The translations under genes were made by a program, and so were the position numbers. From Vicia villosa (taxonomy: Eukaryota; Streptophyta; Magnoliopsida; Fabales; Fabaceae): 64,000 nt of DNA. This document shows positions 20,632 through 32,166 of the stretch, piece after piece (position 1 is the first letter of the stretch; every line of letters starts with the position of its first letter). Location: NCBI RefSeq assembly GCF_029867415.1, contig NW_026705905.1, forward strand, positions 1 through 64,000, in the 5' to 3' direction. Under the pieces are notes generated by a model. The model was not told the DNA's origin. It ran no database searches and saw only the letters and a list, made by a program, of their open reading frames with translations.

Positions 20632-21221
20632 CTATTCTTTTAGCTGCTCTGGAAATTCGAGAGAACATTACCGTTTTTTGGGAATTCACGCCTTTAATAC
20701 GCCCCATTCCTCATGTCTTTTCAGAGGTACTCTAATAATGACCTTTGGGAACTGAAACATTTGAGTATTTTCCAAGAGTGATGTGAAACAGTGATAGAGT
20801 TTACTTCCTCTAGTAAGTCATCATATGATTCTTAAGGAGTTACTTTCACATTTCTCTGAGGCGTTCTTTCTACTTAATTTTTTGTCTATTCTTCAACCAT
20901 TTCTGTCTTCGCTCGAGAAGGTAGTCTTGATAAAGCCTTTTTGGTCGTTTGTCCATCTTCAAATTGGGGTGTCTTGACCCCTAGAGAAAAAGATAGAATT
21001 TGTAGCGAGTATGGTGACTTTACCACTCCTATCTACGAGTGTATTTTCTTAATAATGGGCTTTCAAATATCCTTTAATGGTTTCAAAATATAAGTTCTAA
21101 GCCATCTCATGATTGCTCGACCGTAGTTGCACCCTACGAGTTAGGCGTATGTAAAAGTCTTCAAATATTTGTACAAATATTTAAATGGGAAACCCTCTCT
21201 AACCCTTTTTCCCTTCTATTC
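20632..21221. other. Unidentified low-copy-looking DNA
   Basis: This continues the sequence that flanked the Copia before insertion. It is less AT-rich than the other spacers and has no open frame or element boundary that I can support. It may belong to the same decayed element as the next entry. Confidence 0.4.
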
Positions 21222-21860
21222 AAAGTTCACCGTGGTTATACGACTCAAGCGCAAGGTCATGGTTTGATTCACTTGGTGTCAACCCTTTCGAGGCATTTTT
21301 CGGAGAGCTTGAAGCATTTCAAAAATCGATTATTCCTGGTTACCTCCTCCATCCGAAGGCTTATCCAACTGTATGTGACATAAGGGATATAGTGGGAGGT
21401 AGATGCACCATGTTGTTACCCAAATACTAGGAATGAAGTTCATTTTCTGACGGGGAACAAATTATATGTCTACAAAGCTGATGACTTATCTCAAAAGTAT
21501 ATGTACTTGAAGAAGCGACTGATGGGCTTCATCAAAGAGTTGGGATACCCCATGGGTATTACTCTTCAAGATGAAGTTTCTCAAAAGCGCTCGAAATAAC
21601 TCATCGACACCCGCCTGCTAATGGACGCTCATTCCAAGGAAGAACATAATGTTGTTTTTGGTAAGTTTTGGGGGAACTTGTCTTCTTCACCATTGAATCA
21701 ATTATTTATAATATGCTAACTTTAGTGATAACTATTTGCAGATTCAATGAAGGATGGGGAAGGGCTCTATCTTTTAAGACAAGGGATCCGACCACCTTTC
21801 ACCGCAGCAAGCCCTTCAATTGCTTCAAGGTGGATCAGTTCTTCTTCACCCTCAGAGTCC
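21222..21860 (+). pseudogene. Decayed reading frame of unknown function, possibly two exons
   Basis: Frames read WFDSLGVNPFEAFFGELEAF and GYLLHPKAYPTVCDIRDIVGG, then after a shift VHFLTGNKLYVYKADDLSQK and KRLMGFIKELGYP, and a stop at about 21596. GGTAAGTTT at about 21660 and TTTGCAG at about 21742 could bound an intron, with DSMKDGEGLYLLRQGIRPPF after it. I do not recognise the family; it could be a gypsy or DNA-transposon accessory ORF or a host gene remnant. It is clearly non-functional. Confidence 0.4.
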
Positions 21861-22192
21861 TCTAGGAACATTGTTGTTTTGAATGCTCCTATGCAGTCAT
21901 TACGTGTGTCGGGTCCTCCTCTTGCACGGTTGACAGAGCTAGGTCCCTTAGAAGAAGATTGTTCCTATTTAGCCAACATGCAAATCTTTATCTTGATGAA
22001 GAACTAACTACTTTAGCGCATTATACATGACACACATCTGTTACTCTCGCCATTGGTGGGTCTGATTGTTGGGAATCTTTTTGGTTTGACCAACAATGCA
22101 AAGAAAATTAACAGCTTGACGAAAATTTTTATAGCTTGACTCTCTAACGAGAAACATACACGCAAGAAATACAAAAAGCTTATGCTTCTCTT
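21861..22192. other. Intergenic stretch
   Basis: Nothing recognisable was found between the decayed frame and the minus-strand Sirevirus LTR. Confidence 0.5.
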
Positions 22193-22239
22193 TGAAGGTG
22201 CGAGACACACAAGTAAGGGGGGTTAAATTGGGTTGCACC

Positions 22240-24915
22240 TGTAACACCCCAATTTACCCCGTAAAATATTAAGAAAATCAGAGTAATTCTTTTCCAATTT
22301 ATAAATATGAAATTAGGATGTCACACGTCATATTAAATCATACATCACAAAGTAACTTCTCATTTTAATAAAACAGATACATAACACTGATATTCGGATG
22401 AACCAAGGTATACTTCATAAATATTAAACTTCACATTTTCATACACAGTATAAATTATTCATGTTCATATTATCAAAAAAAGTGTACTTAAATACACCAC
22501 GACTAAACGTTCATCCCTTCCCGAGTGTCACGTATCAGAGCAAGACCCGACTCAATAGAAGCAACGGAAGATTAACATCTTCCAAGCTATTCCGAAAGCG
22601 CACTAATGTTCTTAACCTGCACATTACCAACATAGGGGTAACATTCAAACTGAAGGGGTGAGATATCGAACCATATAAACAAGAGTATGATAAACAATAT
22701 GCATTAGAGCTCGAGTGTTATAAAATCATCACTTCACAACATTAACATCGCAATTCACATCATAATATCCAACAAACAATTCACATCATAATTAAAGTCA
22801 CAATACCTCGCATACATTCATAAAATCAAATCACAGCACTTCACAGTTAAATCACACTTATGCAAAAACCAAATGCGACACTAACAATGCACATGCATGT
22901 GGTAACTAAGGCTTCACCCCCATCGCCAATTTCCAGTTATTAGAGGCATCAAAACAGGCATAAGCCTTCGTCACAGTTTGCCAATCCAGGCTGTCAGAGA
23001 AATATGCAATGCATGTGACTCGATACATGCAACATCACATCACAATGTTAATCATTCATCACGAAGGCATAAGCCTATATCACCATTGTTACCAATAATT
23101 AGAGGTAACACATCATCACTAAATTTTCTGCACATCACAAGGTTAACAGAATAATAACACCACAATGTCACTGGCCATTGGCCTACAACTTCATTTAGCA
23201 CGACACGACAACAAAATCAGCAACAGGATCAACAACAAAAGCAAACATCACAACAATACATCAACAACGACACAGACATCACAACAAATCAACCATAAAT
23301 AATTCCAAGGCAATTCACATAATTTCAATAAGTATTCAGTCCAACAATCCAACCAAAAAGAACCGACACACGTCCCGTAATTATTCAAATAATTCTCATC
23401 CTAAACCGATTAATTAAATTATCGGTTAAAATTATTAATGTCACGGTTTCAGCACTGTTTTCATCACTTCTCTCATTACGGCTAATATATCTCTATCGCT
23501 AGAAATTGTTTCTAATGTCAAAATTCCAACTACATTACGAGTTATATTTTCCTACTATTTCTCTGATACTGTCTAGTACTTACACTTATATATATATATA
23601 TATACCAACAACTGCTACTGATACTTTTGTTTCTTTTATATTTAACTTGCACCTGTTATACCAATATGTTGTTAGTATTAATTTCTACTGATACTAACCT
23701 ACACTTCGGCTACTGGTTACTAGATTATCCTCCTGCAAATCGACTCAGTTGAATTCATCGCAGTTACCTCTTAAATTCATCAAACACTATTACTGAGTTA
23801 TCACTAGATATTATTTCTGCAAACACTACTAATTAATTCCTATACAGTATCCATATATGTATCTAATTATCATGGAATTACTGGAATGCAGCTAAGTGGC
23901 CCCCGCCCCCTTAGCTATGGTGCCCGACCTCTATCCATTATGGGGCACCCGTCCCAAAAACATGGTCACCCGTCCCTTACTATGGGGCGCCCGCCCCCTT
24001 AAGGGTGTGGCTCCCCGCCCCTTAATGGGTTGTCTTCCTCTTTCACTCAAGTTTTCCAGACCTGCTTTACAGAATATTTTTCCATCCATCGCATAACTTC
24101 ATCAATTGAATTCACCAGCATAATTTCATTCATCAAAACCACAAATAAACACAATCGATCCATACACGACACAACATAATAATTTCACAAACCACACAGT
24201 ATTTCCAGAACAATTTCATAAGCAGATTTTCCAGAAAACAACAAACATCACAGTGATTCAATTTATACTAAACAAAGATAGAATTTAAAAACCCCAATAT
24301 CCCACATATGATTTATCATAATCCCGGTTATAGAGATCGAACCCCACCCTTACCTTGAATTCAAGGCTACTGTATAATCTCCGATCAATTTTCCCGACTT
24401 CTGGCTTCACATAATTCTTCCAGCTTCTTCTTCATGGTAAGCTCTCCGTATCATCACCAACCTTGTTTCTCTTGGTCTCTATGCCTCTTCTCTCAGCAAT
24501 CTTCACGTCCTCTCTTCCCTCAAAATCTTTGTGTTATGTTACTGACACCAAAACCTAATCCTCTTCTTTTATTTAACCTCACATAATTATAATGTTATAA
24601 TTCCACTTAATCAAATAATATTCTTATTCTCATTATACCATTGGGCCTATTTCCTACACCTCCACTCCAATAATACTTAACACCCTCCAACCCAATTAAT
24701 TAAATAATTATTCCAATATAACAATATTACTTCTAATATCATCTCTCCAATTAAACTGACTAATTTACTCGGCTAGTGACTTAAACGCTCAAAAAATATC
24801 ACCTTTCCATCATTCCTCTTGGATTAATACCGACAAATCCCTTACTTCAACGATTTCCAACAATTAAATCCTTAATTAATTTAATTAACCAATTAATTAA
24901 ATTCGGGGTGTTACA
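22240..24915 (-). mobile_element. Solo LTR of a gypsy-like (probably chromovirus) retrotransposon, 2,676 bp
   Basis: The termini are TGTAACACCCCAATTTA and the complement of TAAATTCGGGGTGTTACA, an unusually long terminal inverted match. The flanks are GCACC (22235-22239) and ACACC (24916-24920), an imperfect 5-bp duplication. It sits inside the Sirevirus LTR, whose sequence resumes on both sides. Minus orientation is favoured because the TGTAACACCCCGAATTTAATTAA start matches what I recall of Tekay-type LTRs, and a TAAATAAAAGAAG promoter-like block follows. A GC-rich array (GGGGCGCCCGCCCC-like) lies at 23895-24040. There is no coding capacity. Confidence 0.7.
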
Positions 24916-26292
24916 ACACCAAATATAATCTTTTTCGTAACTCAAACACAAAGCTAACAAGTGAATAAAAATAATGAACACAATTATTTTTATCCTGGTT
25001 CACTGTTAACTAAGTTACTACAGTCCACCCCTGGAAGATGATTTGCCTTTCCACAAGGACTTAATCAACTATAATCAACAGATTACAGACAACCACAATA
25101 AGTATGATCAACCTTGTTGACAACCCCAACAAGTCCGTTGATCCTTATTATAAGTCTGATCAACCTTGTTGACAACTCCAACAAGTTCATTGATCCTTAC
25201 AGTAAGCCTGATCAACCTTGTTGACAACTTCAACAAGTCATTCGATCCTTATTGCCAATCCAAGATGTCTGTAACCAACGTTTTCTTGAGAATCTTGACT
25301 ACACCTAGTTGCTCAAGGAACCTATCAACAATAGTTGATCACAAAGATGTATATACAGAGATGCTTCTAATAAGCAGATTACACAATGTTTAAGTACAAC
25401 AACACAAAAGTGTTAATAGCAAAATATGAACAAAAGCTCCTTTCTAATAATACAAAACTATACAAATAATATCTCAAAAGAGTTTGTTTAGCTCTTTAGC
25501 GTAATTTTATAGAACTGATTCGTTGATTTCAAATTCTTCCAAGTCCTCCTTTTATAGCTGAAAAAGACATCTGTTGGAGGGCGGAATATGAAGCATAAAA
25601 CCAGTTGTTTTGTCCCCAACAATCATGGTGGGAATGGTAGACAACAAGTACAAAAGGGACTGTCCTTGCGCCACGCTATTTGAATAGTAGCCATAATATA
25701 CTTTGTACTTTTATACTCACTATCTCACACAAGCCATTCTTGATCTTTATCTTCTATTTCTTCAGAGGCTTCTGATGTATGTTGATGAGACATGTTGTAG
25801 AAGGACCAGAACTTGAGTCTTCTTAGCCTAAGTCTTTGGAGTCTTCAGAACTTGTTTAGCAGAACCTTGTCTTCAGAGTCTCCAACACTTGGTCTTCAGA
25901 AGTAATGTCTTCAGATATTCAGAACTTTTTTAGAAGAACCTTATCTTCAGCATCTTCAGAACTTTGGACAATAGAAACAAAGCTTTAGAAGGCCTCCAAA
26001 GCTTCCTTGCAAAGTCACAATCAGAAGCTCTTGTACTAACGTTCCTTAGAACCGTTGCATAAGACACATTCTATAATCTTGAATTAGATTTGTAACACAC
26101 CAAAGGTATTCTTCCAGAGTGTTGAATTCAGAACATGATGACGTCACACGCCTTTTTACCGGAGTTTGAACATGTTTAGAAAAAGCTACACACTAGACAG
26201 AAACCATTAAAGTACACAATTTTTCTCTAAGATACCATGTAAATTTATCATCGAAACTCAAGGCCAGATGCAGAACCAATCTTGTTCTTATA

Positions 26293-26870
26293 ATCTCCCC
26301 TTTTTAATGATGACAAAACCATGTATTTTGATAGAACAACTCATACAGGATAACCACCATAGAACACAAATTCAGAAAAGCTGACCAGCTCCCCCTGAAA
26401 CTGTTAATACCCAAAATTAATTTATGCTTGTTCGAAGTCTCCCCCTGAGCCCAAGACTCACAAAATAAATTGTGCAATACATAAGGTAACATAGAGAAGG
26501 AATACTTCCCCATTAACGTCTCATCAGAGACTAAATAGAATTTCCGTGTCTTCATCTCAGAACCTGGCCTACTATTAGAACATTATGAAGTATCAGAACT
26601 TGTTTAGTAACGGTCTTGATGCCACACATCAAACATTATAACTAAATCCCTGGTTCTTCCAGAAACTTGATCATGCTGCCAGAAGGTGCAAATCATCATG
26701 TCTTCAGAAGGTTCAGCACCCGAACCGTTCCCTAGTTGACCATGTCCTCGATCATGTATTTTGACCATGTCTTAGATCATGTCTTCTGACCACGTCTTAG
26801 ATCATGTCTTCTCACCATGTCATAGACCATACCCTAGATCATGTCTTAGAACTAAATTCTTGTAGTGTTA
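26293..26870 (-). other. Sirevirus 3' untranslated region with polypurine tracts and 26-bp repeats
   Basis: On the plus strand, CTCCCCCTGA occurs at about 26389 and 26439, which reads as CAGGGGGAG on the element strand. At about 26738-26850 are about five imperfect 26-bp units of GACCATGTCTTAGATCATGTCTTCT. No coding frame remains. The layout mirrors the 3' region of the Sirevirus at 15866-17009. Confidence 0.7.
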
Positions 26871-26888
26871 AAAGATTAGTTATGTGAT

Positions 26889-26922
<34 letters not shown>

Positions 26923-27373
26923 ACCTTATTTTCCTTCTCCAAGATGTTCCTTATTGGACAATATAAAAAGGTAATACGAAAAACTCGTATAAAAAAAGTT
27001 CTCAAGAGCAATATATAACAATTCGTACACTTTTTCTTCAATGAAAGTTGTAATAGTAAAATCATAATCCTCTTCTCACAGCGGAATCCATAAAACAATG
27101 GATATTCAATACATTGTTTCATATGTCATCTTACGGTTGAAAAATATTACACATGTATTTCAACACCAATGAACAATCAACTTAGAAGCTATATGATTTC
27201 ATGCTTTCTATTGATGTGTATTATTCATAGTATATAAGCCTACTTCAGGAGCAGCGAGCAGTTTAGACACAAGTTTTGAAAAGAAAAATACATGAAGTTT
27301 GCAAAACATAATCTAAATAACTGCTACAAAATTTGTAATCACATGGTGTAAAGGAGAAAAAATTTAGGACAAC
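26871..27373. other. Intergenic with a TA microsatellite
   Basis: A (TA)n tract with one G lies at about 26886-26921. The rest is AT-rich with no gene seen. Confidence 0.6.
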
Positions 27374-27498
27374 CTGAGTGCTATTTCATGAAGAAGAGCT
27401 CGCTTTTGTGATGCATTAATTACATTATTGGTTTCAACATTCTCAAGCACATCAGTAATCATTGCAGCTGCGTGACCAAGAGCTTCCTCAATCGTCCT
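27374..27498 (-). pseudogene. Orphan exon-like segment, unidentified
   Basis: On the minus strand it reads RTIEEALGHAAAMITDVLEN, then VETNNVINASQKRALLHEIALR, between a TGAAG acceptor-like AG and a CTCAG|GTTGTC donor. It has an amphipathic, helical appearance with no stop over 41 codons. I cannot name the parent gene. It lies in line with the other captured exons and in the same orientation. Confidence 0.4.
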
Positions 27499-27765
27499 CT
27501 TCAACATGAAAGTCAGAATAACCAAAAAAAACCAAAGTTGTTCAGACAGTAAGAAAGAAGATGGTAATACAAGTGCATAAGAAACCATGAGACAAACATA
27601 TGTTCTATCACATTTAAATTTTCTTGGTAGCACCTAGCTTTTCCTGAGATGTAGGAAGTGTCAAAATTAAGTAAAAGACACCATTTTCATTACAACAAAA
27701 AGCAAAGTGCAAAAAATATTTTCAATTCAAATATGAAAATCCTCCAATAAGAAGGCATCGCTTAC

Positions 27766-27815
27766 CATAGCCTTTCCTAACATATTCATGAGGATCTTCG
27801 TTCCAAAGTTTTGAT
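27766..27815 (-). pseudogene. Importin-beta (SAD2/importin-7/8-like) exon fragment
   Basis: A 50-nt exon is bounded by ATTACAG| and |GTAAGC. It reads KLWNEDPHEYVRKGY, matching a motif I recall as conserved in importin-7/8 and plant SAD2-like nuclear import receptors (KLWxEDPHEYVRKGYD). The adjoining upstream sequence (VLKEFINEVNTLASL, then a stop) does not obviously belong to the same gene. It is a relic exon with no functional context. Confidence 0.6.
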
Positions 27816-27959
27816 CTGTAATTTAAAAGTCCAGTAGCAGTATGTCACAAAGATGCAAGCGTATTAACCTCATTTATGAATTCCTTCAAGACCTGAAAAA
27901 AGGCATATAATTTCAGTCCAAATGCAAATTAGAGTTTTTATATAAGAAAGTCACAACAT

Positions 27960-28059
27960 TAACAATAATTATCCATAAAGGTTGTACACGCCTTTCTACT
28001 TTGCGAAGGCTTTGACATGCATTCCGAATTGTCTTGGGGTCATTTGTCTTAATTCCAAA
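27960..28059 (-). pseudogene. Exon of an unidentified gene, split by the solo LTR
   Basis: The minus strand reads TNDPKTIRNACQSLRKVERR and then VQPLW. Its upstream part (VLHIFGIK, after CTACATAG|) lies beyond the LTR at about 31251-31279. The insertion duplicated CCAAA within the codons for FGI. I cannot name the family. Confidence 0.45.
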
Positions 28060-29435
28060 TGTAATACGGTGGGAGAACTGACTTTTTGTTTTGTTTTTCG
28101 CAAAACATGTTGCGGTTAGCAAGAGTCGCCACCGGCTTTTCTTTTATCCAATAAGGAAAGGCTAAAAAGAACAGGAAAGACCTTGATAGATTTTGAGTTT
28201 GGGGGGTAGGTTATACAAAGGGAAGGTGTTAGCACCCTTTGTATCCATGGTTATCCATGGACTCTTAATTGCTTAGCTCACTTTGTTTGATTTGTGTGTG
28301 TGTGCTATTGAAAAATATTTGGAGTGTCAATAGTAAGGAAAACTTTGTAATAATTCTTGTATTAGTCCTCAAGAATGTATACAAAGTGTTTTTTTGAAAA
28401 TATTTGTTTGAAGTGCCGACAGTAAGGCAGTTTGCTTTATGATAACTCTTGTATCAGTCCTCAAGAGTGTTGATAAAGTGTTTTGAAAATTTTTGTTTTG
28501 AAAGCGTGAGGTGTGAAAATGATTTTTGAGTGTGAGCAAGCAATTAGGAGCATCTACCCACTAAGTATTGGTGTTTTCTATTCTATTCCATTTCCTTTGG
28601 AGATAATATTATCCATGCCATTAGTTGGTAGAAAATCCTATCTATTGGATGTGAAGAGACAGGCGTTGGGTCATCGAATAATCATCGAAGGCAACATTTG
28701 TAAGGATATATTAGCATTCTCGAAGGGACTATCATCATTTTGTAGGGTCATCGAGGGACAAGATCATTTTTCCGAAGGCAACTCGAAGGGTCATTGAGGG
28801 ACGATGATGATTTATTTGTGAGCGTCATTTGCTAAGATATCCCTATGTTCGATGGACATGACTATTGTAATCGTAAGGCAACAAGAGAGATTATCCTAGA
28901 GGTGTATGTGTGAGAAGTGTATTGTTTTCAGTTTATTTATCGTTTGAAATTAGGTTAGCTATGTCCAATTTGTTAGTCTTTCCATGCACACCCTAATTAC
29001 TAACAATTATATACAGTAATAGGCAAAACGAAATAAAGGTCCTAGACTATTACAAGGCTTCGGGAGCGGGGGTACACATAATAAAATGGGAAAAAGTAAA
29101 ATCCTAATTAACTATATTACAACCCAGGAGCATGTACAATAATTGGTAAAAAATACGGGAAAGTAAAACCTAAACTATTACAAGGCTTTGATTAACATAT
29201 ACAATTTTCCAAAAATGAATAATAGGTAGAAAAAAAAAAGAATTAGGGTTTGGAAAAAAAGTTTTAGGGCTAGTTAAGTTAATTATTATGTTAAATTAAT
29301 GAAAATATCACTTATTGTTAACCCAAATTGTTTAACCTAAACCTAAATATTTAAATGATTTGGAAAATTAGATTATGACAAAAAATTAAGAATAATCCTA
29401 ATTTGGCTTAAAAAAGGTTTTGACCAAAAATGTTA

Positions 29436-29708
29436 CTCCCTCCGTCTCACAATAGGTGTCCTCTTTGATATTTTCACACTTTTTAAGAAAATGATTAATT
29501 ATGTTGATTTCAATGATAAAATGAGTCTCATTTACTAAAATAACCTTATTAATAATAGGTAGTGGAGTACTTAAATGAATTAAAATACAATAAATAAGGG
29601 TAAGTTAGTGGAAAAAAATAATAAATATCACATTGGTATTTTAAATGGACAAATAATTTGAGACAAATAAAAATAGGAAAGAAGACACCTATTGTGAGAC
29701 GGAGGGAG
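29436..29708. mobile_element. Stowaway MITE inside the Ogre-like LTR, 273 bp
   Basis: The TIRs read CTCCCTCCGTCTCACAATAG and the complement of CTATTGTGAGACGGAGGGAG, which is near perfect. TA duplications lie at 29434-29435 and 29709-29710. It is non-coding and was inserted after the LTR. Confidence 0.93.
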
Positions 29709-29803
29709 TAGAGATTTAGTGATAAAAAGAAGATCAATGTTAGTAATTAAATGGAGTGAAAAGCAAGTGTAAAAAGGGGTAATGAAGTAAAAAACAAATG
29801 GCC

Positions 29804-29885
29804 AAAAAAAATTGCATGGGACAGGACTTGAACCCACCCCCTTGAGGTCAAGGGATAAAGCTCCATCCACTTGACCAATCCATAA
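29804..29885 (-). ncRNA. tRNA-like / Pol III module 1 in the Ogre-like LTR (degenerate)
   Basis: On the minus strand a box-A-like TGGTCAAGTGGA (complement of 29866-29877) is followed by a possible CCCTT/AGGGG anticodon-type stem and a perfect box-B-like GGTTCAAGTCC (complement of 29824-29834). A run of eight T then occurs (complement of 29804-29811), a Pol III terminator. The would-be anticodon loop lacks the usual U33, so this is not a functional tRNA. It could be a tRNA-derived relic or SINE head. Confidence 0.4.
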
Positions 29886-30939
29886 GAAACCTGTTCATAA
29901 ACCACAGTTGCCCAAAATCACGAAGAACAAACCCTAGCCATGATAATTCACCATACCTGCACTAATTCTCAAAACAAATTATCCGAAAATATTTTATGCA
30001 TTCATACAAACAATAAGATATGATCAAAACATTTTGATCCTCACCTACAATGTTTCGGTTGAGAAAACAATTGGAAAAATAGAAAAGTGATTAAAATAAA
30101 ATCAAAAAAATATAAAAAAACCTGATTATGAATCAAATTAAATAAGATCACGAACCTACAATTTTTTTTTGGATTTTTTTGAAAATATGAAAATAAAAAT
30201 TAAACCAAATAAAATAGAAAAAAGAGAAATTTGCGATTTTGGAGAGAGTATTGTTCCACGATTTTTTTTCTAAACTTCTGAAAAAATTCGGAGCAAATTG
30301 AAATAGTAGTTTTAGAACTCAGCTGATAGGCTGGAAAATTTATCACTGTATTGCGACCGAAATTGCAACCCTGAAAATTAATCAAACAAAATACAAAAAA
30401 AACAAGAAAAATCCTATCAAGAACACTATACCTGTGGAAGGAGAATTAGGAGAGGTTTTGGAGGTAATGGTTGGTTTGTGAATAAGGATTGAAAATTGTT
30501 AGTTTGGAATTTTTGTACGTGAGAAAGTTGGAAAAGGGGGAGATTGTTAGTTCCCAAAAACTGTGAAAATAGAGTCTTATTTATAGATTAGAATTAGGTC
30601 AAGAGTTAAATGAAATTAATATATTTTTGGCATGGTTTTGAAGATTGAAAATTGGTTGAGATTTGATTCAAGTCTTGGTAAGCAAGATTATGAATCTGGA
30701 TGGTTTTGTGATTGAGTGCAAGATTTGATTTGAAAAGATTTTATTTATTTTATATCATTTTTGACTATTTTTTGCATAAAATAATGATTTTAATGAAAAA
30801 ATAATATTTTTAAAATGCATTAATTAAAAATACGAAAAAATTGAAATTAAAATAATAAAAAATACGATTTTGTGATTTTTTAAATTAAAAAATAAAAATA
30901 AAGTTAGAAACAAAATAAAAGGGAAAAAATGTCAAAAGT

Positions 30940-31020
30940 TGGAAAAGTGAGATTCAAACTCATAACCTTATACTTGCAAGCCTTACTCTCAAATCCTTAC
31001 CAACTAGGCTATGTCACTTA
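30940..31020 (-). ncRNA. tRNA-like / Pol III module 2 in the Ogre-like LTR (degenerate)
   Basis: On the minus strand TAGCCTAGTTGG (complement of 31000-31011) fits the box A consensus TRGCNNAGYNGG. GTTTGAATCTC (complement of 30949-30959) is box-B-like, about 40 nt further on. The spacing suits a tRNA-derived unit. No clear acceptor stem was seen. Confidence 0.4.
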
Positions 31021-31279
31021 TTTAAAATAAAAAGCCAATTGAAGGTGTATGAAGCATAGGCAAATATTTTGCTATTTATCAAAATATAAATAATTTAAGA
31101 GTAAAGCATTTATATTTTAAAATAGACTTCAAATCGAATATTTATAAAATTTAAGATGTCAATGTAAACGACCCCAAGATTTTTATAAAAATTCAATTTT
31201 AAAATAATTTTGAATATTTGAAGATGGTGGGCAAATTTTGGGGTACAACACCAAAGATATGAAGTACCTATGTAGGCAT

Positions 31280-31596
31280 AATCATATGAGAAATTTCCCT
31301 TTGATCTAAACCAGAATGTCAAACTGCACTCAAATACAAAATAGATTCAGTAACACATAATATACAATTTCAACTTCCCATTCTACATCAGGAAACATTG
31401 CCTACAAAATATTACAAACGTATAAGCAATAAAACCAAAAGATATAAAAAAGTGTAAGCTTTATCAATAAAAAATGAAGCTATACTACAAATATATAACA
31501 TAGAACACAATATTTCTTTTCTACAAAGCCACAACAATATTTGCATGGATCCAACAAACGTAAAAAGTTATTATTAAGAGATAAAAAAACTATTAC
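31280..31596. other. Mosaic spacer, no gene seen
   Basis: AT-rich sequence between the split unidentified exon and the cyclin fragment, probably intronic or filler sequence of the captured mosaic. Confidence 0.4.
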
Positions 31597-31694
31597 CATT
31601 TGGAGAAGTTCCTTCCTTGAGTAAGTTTTGTTAGAGATATGGATTAGATCCGAAACGACTGGAACAAAAACTTCCTCATATTCAATGTTCGATA
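31597..31694 (-). pseudogene. Cyclin-box exon fragment
   Basis: The minus strand reads EYEEVFVPVVSDLIHISNKT and then YSRKELLQM before a |GTAATAG donor. This matches the cyclin-box pattern (S)KYEEI..P.V.DF..I.D.TY.R...L.ME of A/B-type cyclins. The fragment covers about 32 codons only, roughly one short exon. It would bind CDK in a full protein; here it is a relic. Confidence 0.6.
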
Positions 31695-32166
31695 CTTTTA
31701 GGCATGTTTGAGACTTCTAGGCATCAAAAATGAAAATTGATTCAATTTAAAGAAGTGCCTTTGTAGCAACATTTAGTTCAACATTTATCTCTCTTAATCA
31801 GTTTCCTTTAAAATCGGTAACTTTCAATTTTCCTTTAACTTACAATTTCCCTTATTCATGTGATGCCAAGTGAAAAAGAAAAGAATGAGTTGGAAACTGA
31901 GTGTATAGGAAACATTGCCACTTCAATTAGAGAATATCAAGGAAGTTGAGAACCAAATCAAGTTGATCTAGTTGATTTAGATCACTCACGTTATATTGAT
32001 CATGTTTGTTTCTCATTCTGCATCAAATAATCAACCGTTGTGTTTATTCAGCCATGTCATTTTCACATTAAGTAAGCATGCATATATTTAGAGGAAATAA
32101 TAGACATAAGATAACTGAAACACTGTTTAGAATGTCTTAGAAATTAATCTGCAATAAAAACTATAC
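31695..32166. other. Mosaic spacer, no gene seen
   Basis: No exon recognised between the cyclin and enolase fragments. Confidence 0.4.

Larger units (their letters stand above)
22193..26870 (-). mobile_element. 3' portion of a Sirevirus, minus strand, with its LTR split by a solo LTR
   Basis: Read on the minus strand, internal sequence (26870 to 26293) with CAGGGGGAG tracts leads to TTAAAAAGGGGAGAT. The LTR follows, starting TATAAGAACAAGATTGGTT at 26292 and ending GCACCTTCA at 22193. Start, end and PPT parallel the Sirevirus at 8011-18210, though the LTR start has TA for TG. The LTR is about 1.42 kb once the 2,676-bp insert is removed. No gag or pol remains, so the 5' part is lost. The left flank is CTCTT (22188-22192); its partner is gone. 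Confidence 0.8.
28060..31250 (-). mobile_element. Ogre/Tat-like gypsy solo LTR, 3,191 bp
   Basis: An exact 5-bp TSD, CCAAA, lies at 28055-28059 and 31251-31255. On the minus strand the LTR starts TGTTGTACCCCAAAATTTGC and ends CAGTTCTCCCACCGTATTACA-like, with GGTGGCGACTCTTGCTAACC before it. Both ends match my memory of legume Ogre-like LTRs. There is no internal region or second LTR, so it is a solo LTR left by LTR-LTR recombination. It contains a Stowaway MITE and two tRNA-like modules. The small plus-strand frame near 28513 has no support. Confidence 0.85.

Noticed and set aside
22461..24096. Short plus-strand frames inside the 2.7-kb solo LTR
   Set aside because: No domain; they lie in LTR sequence and include a low-complexity proline-rich translation of a GC-rich array.
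26850..26875. TTCTTGTAGTG resembling the right end of a CACTA (En/Spm) transposon next to tandem repeats
   Set aside because: No matching CACTACAAG left end or 3-bp TSD was found, and the repeats belong to the 3' region of the minus-strand Sirevirus. The short motif is likely chance.
29804..31020. Functional tRNA genes in the Ogre-like LTR
   Set aside because: Box A/B motifs exist, but acceptor stems, U33 and normal anticodon loops are missing. Kept only as degenerate tRNA-like modules.
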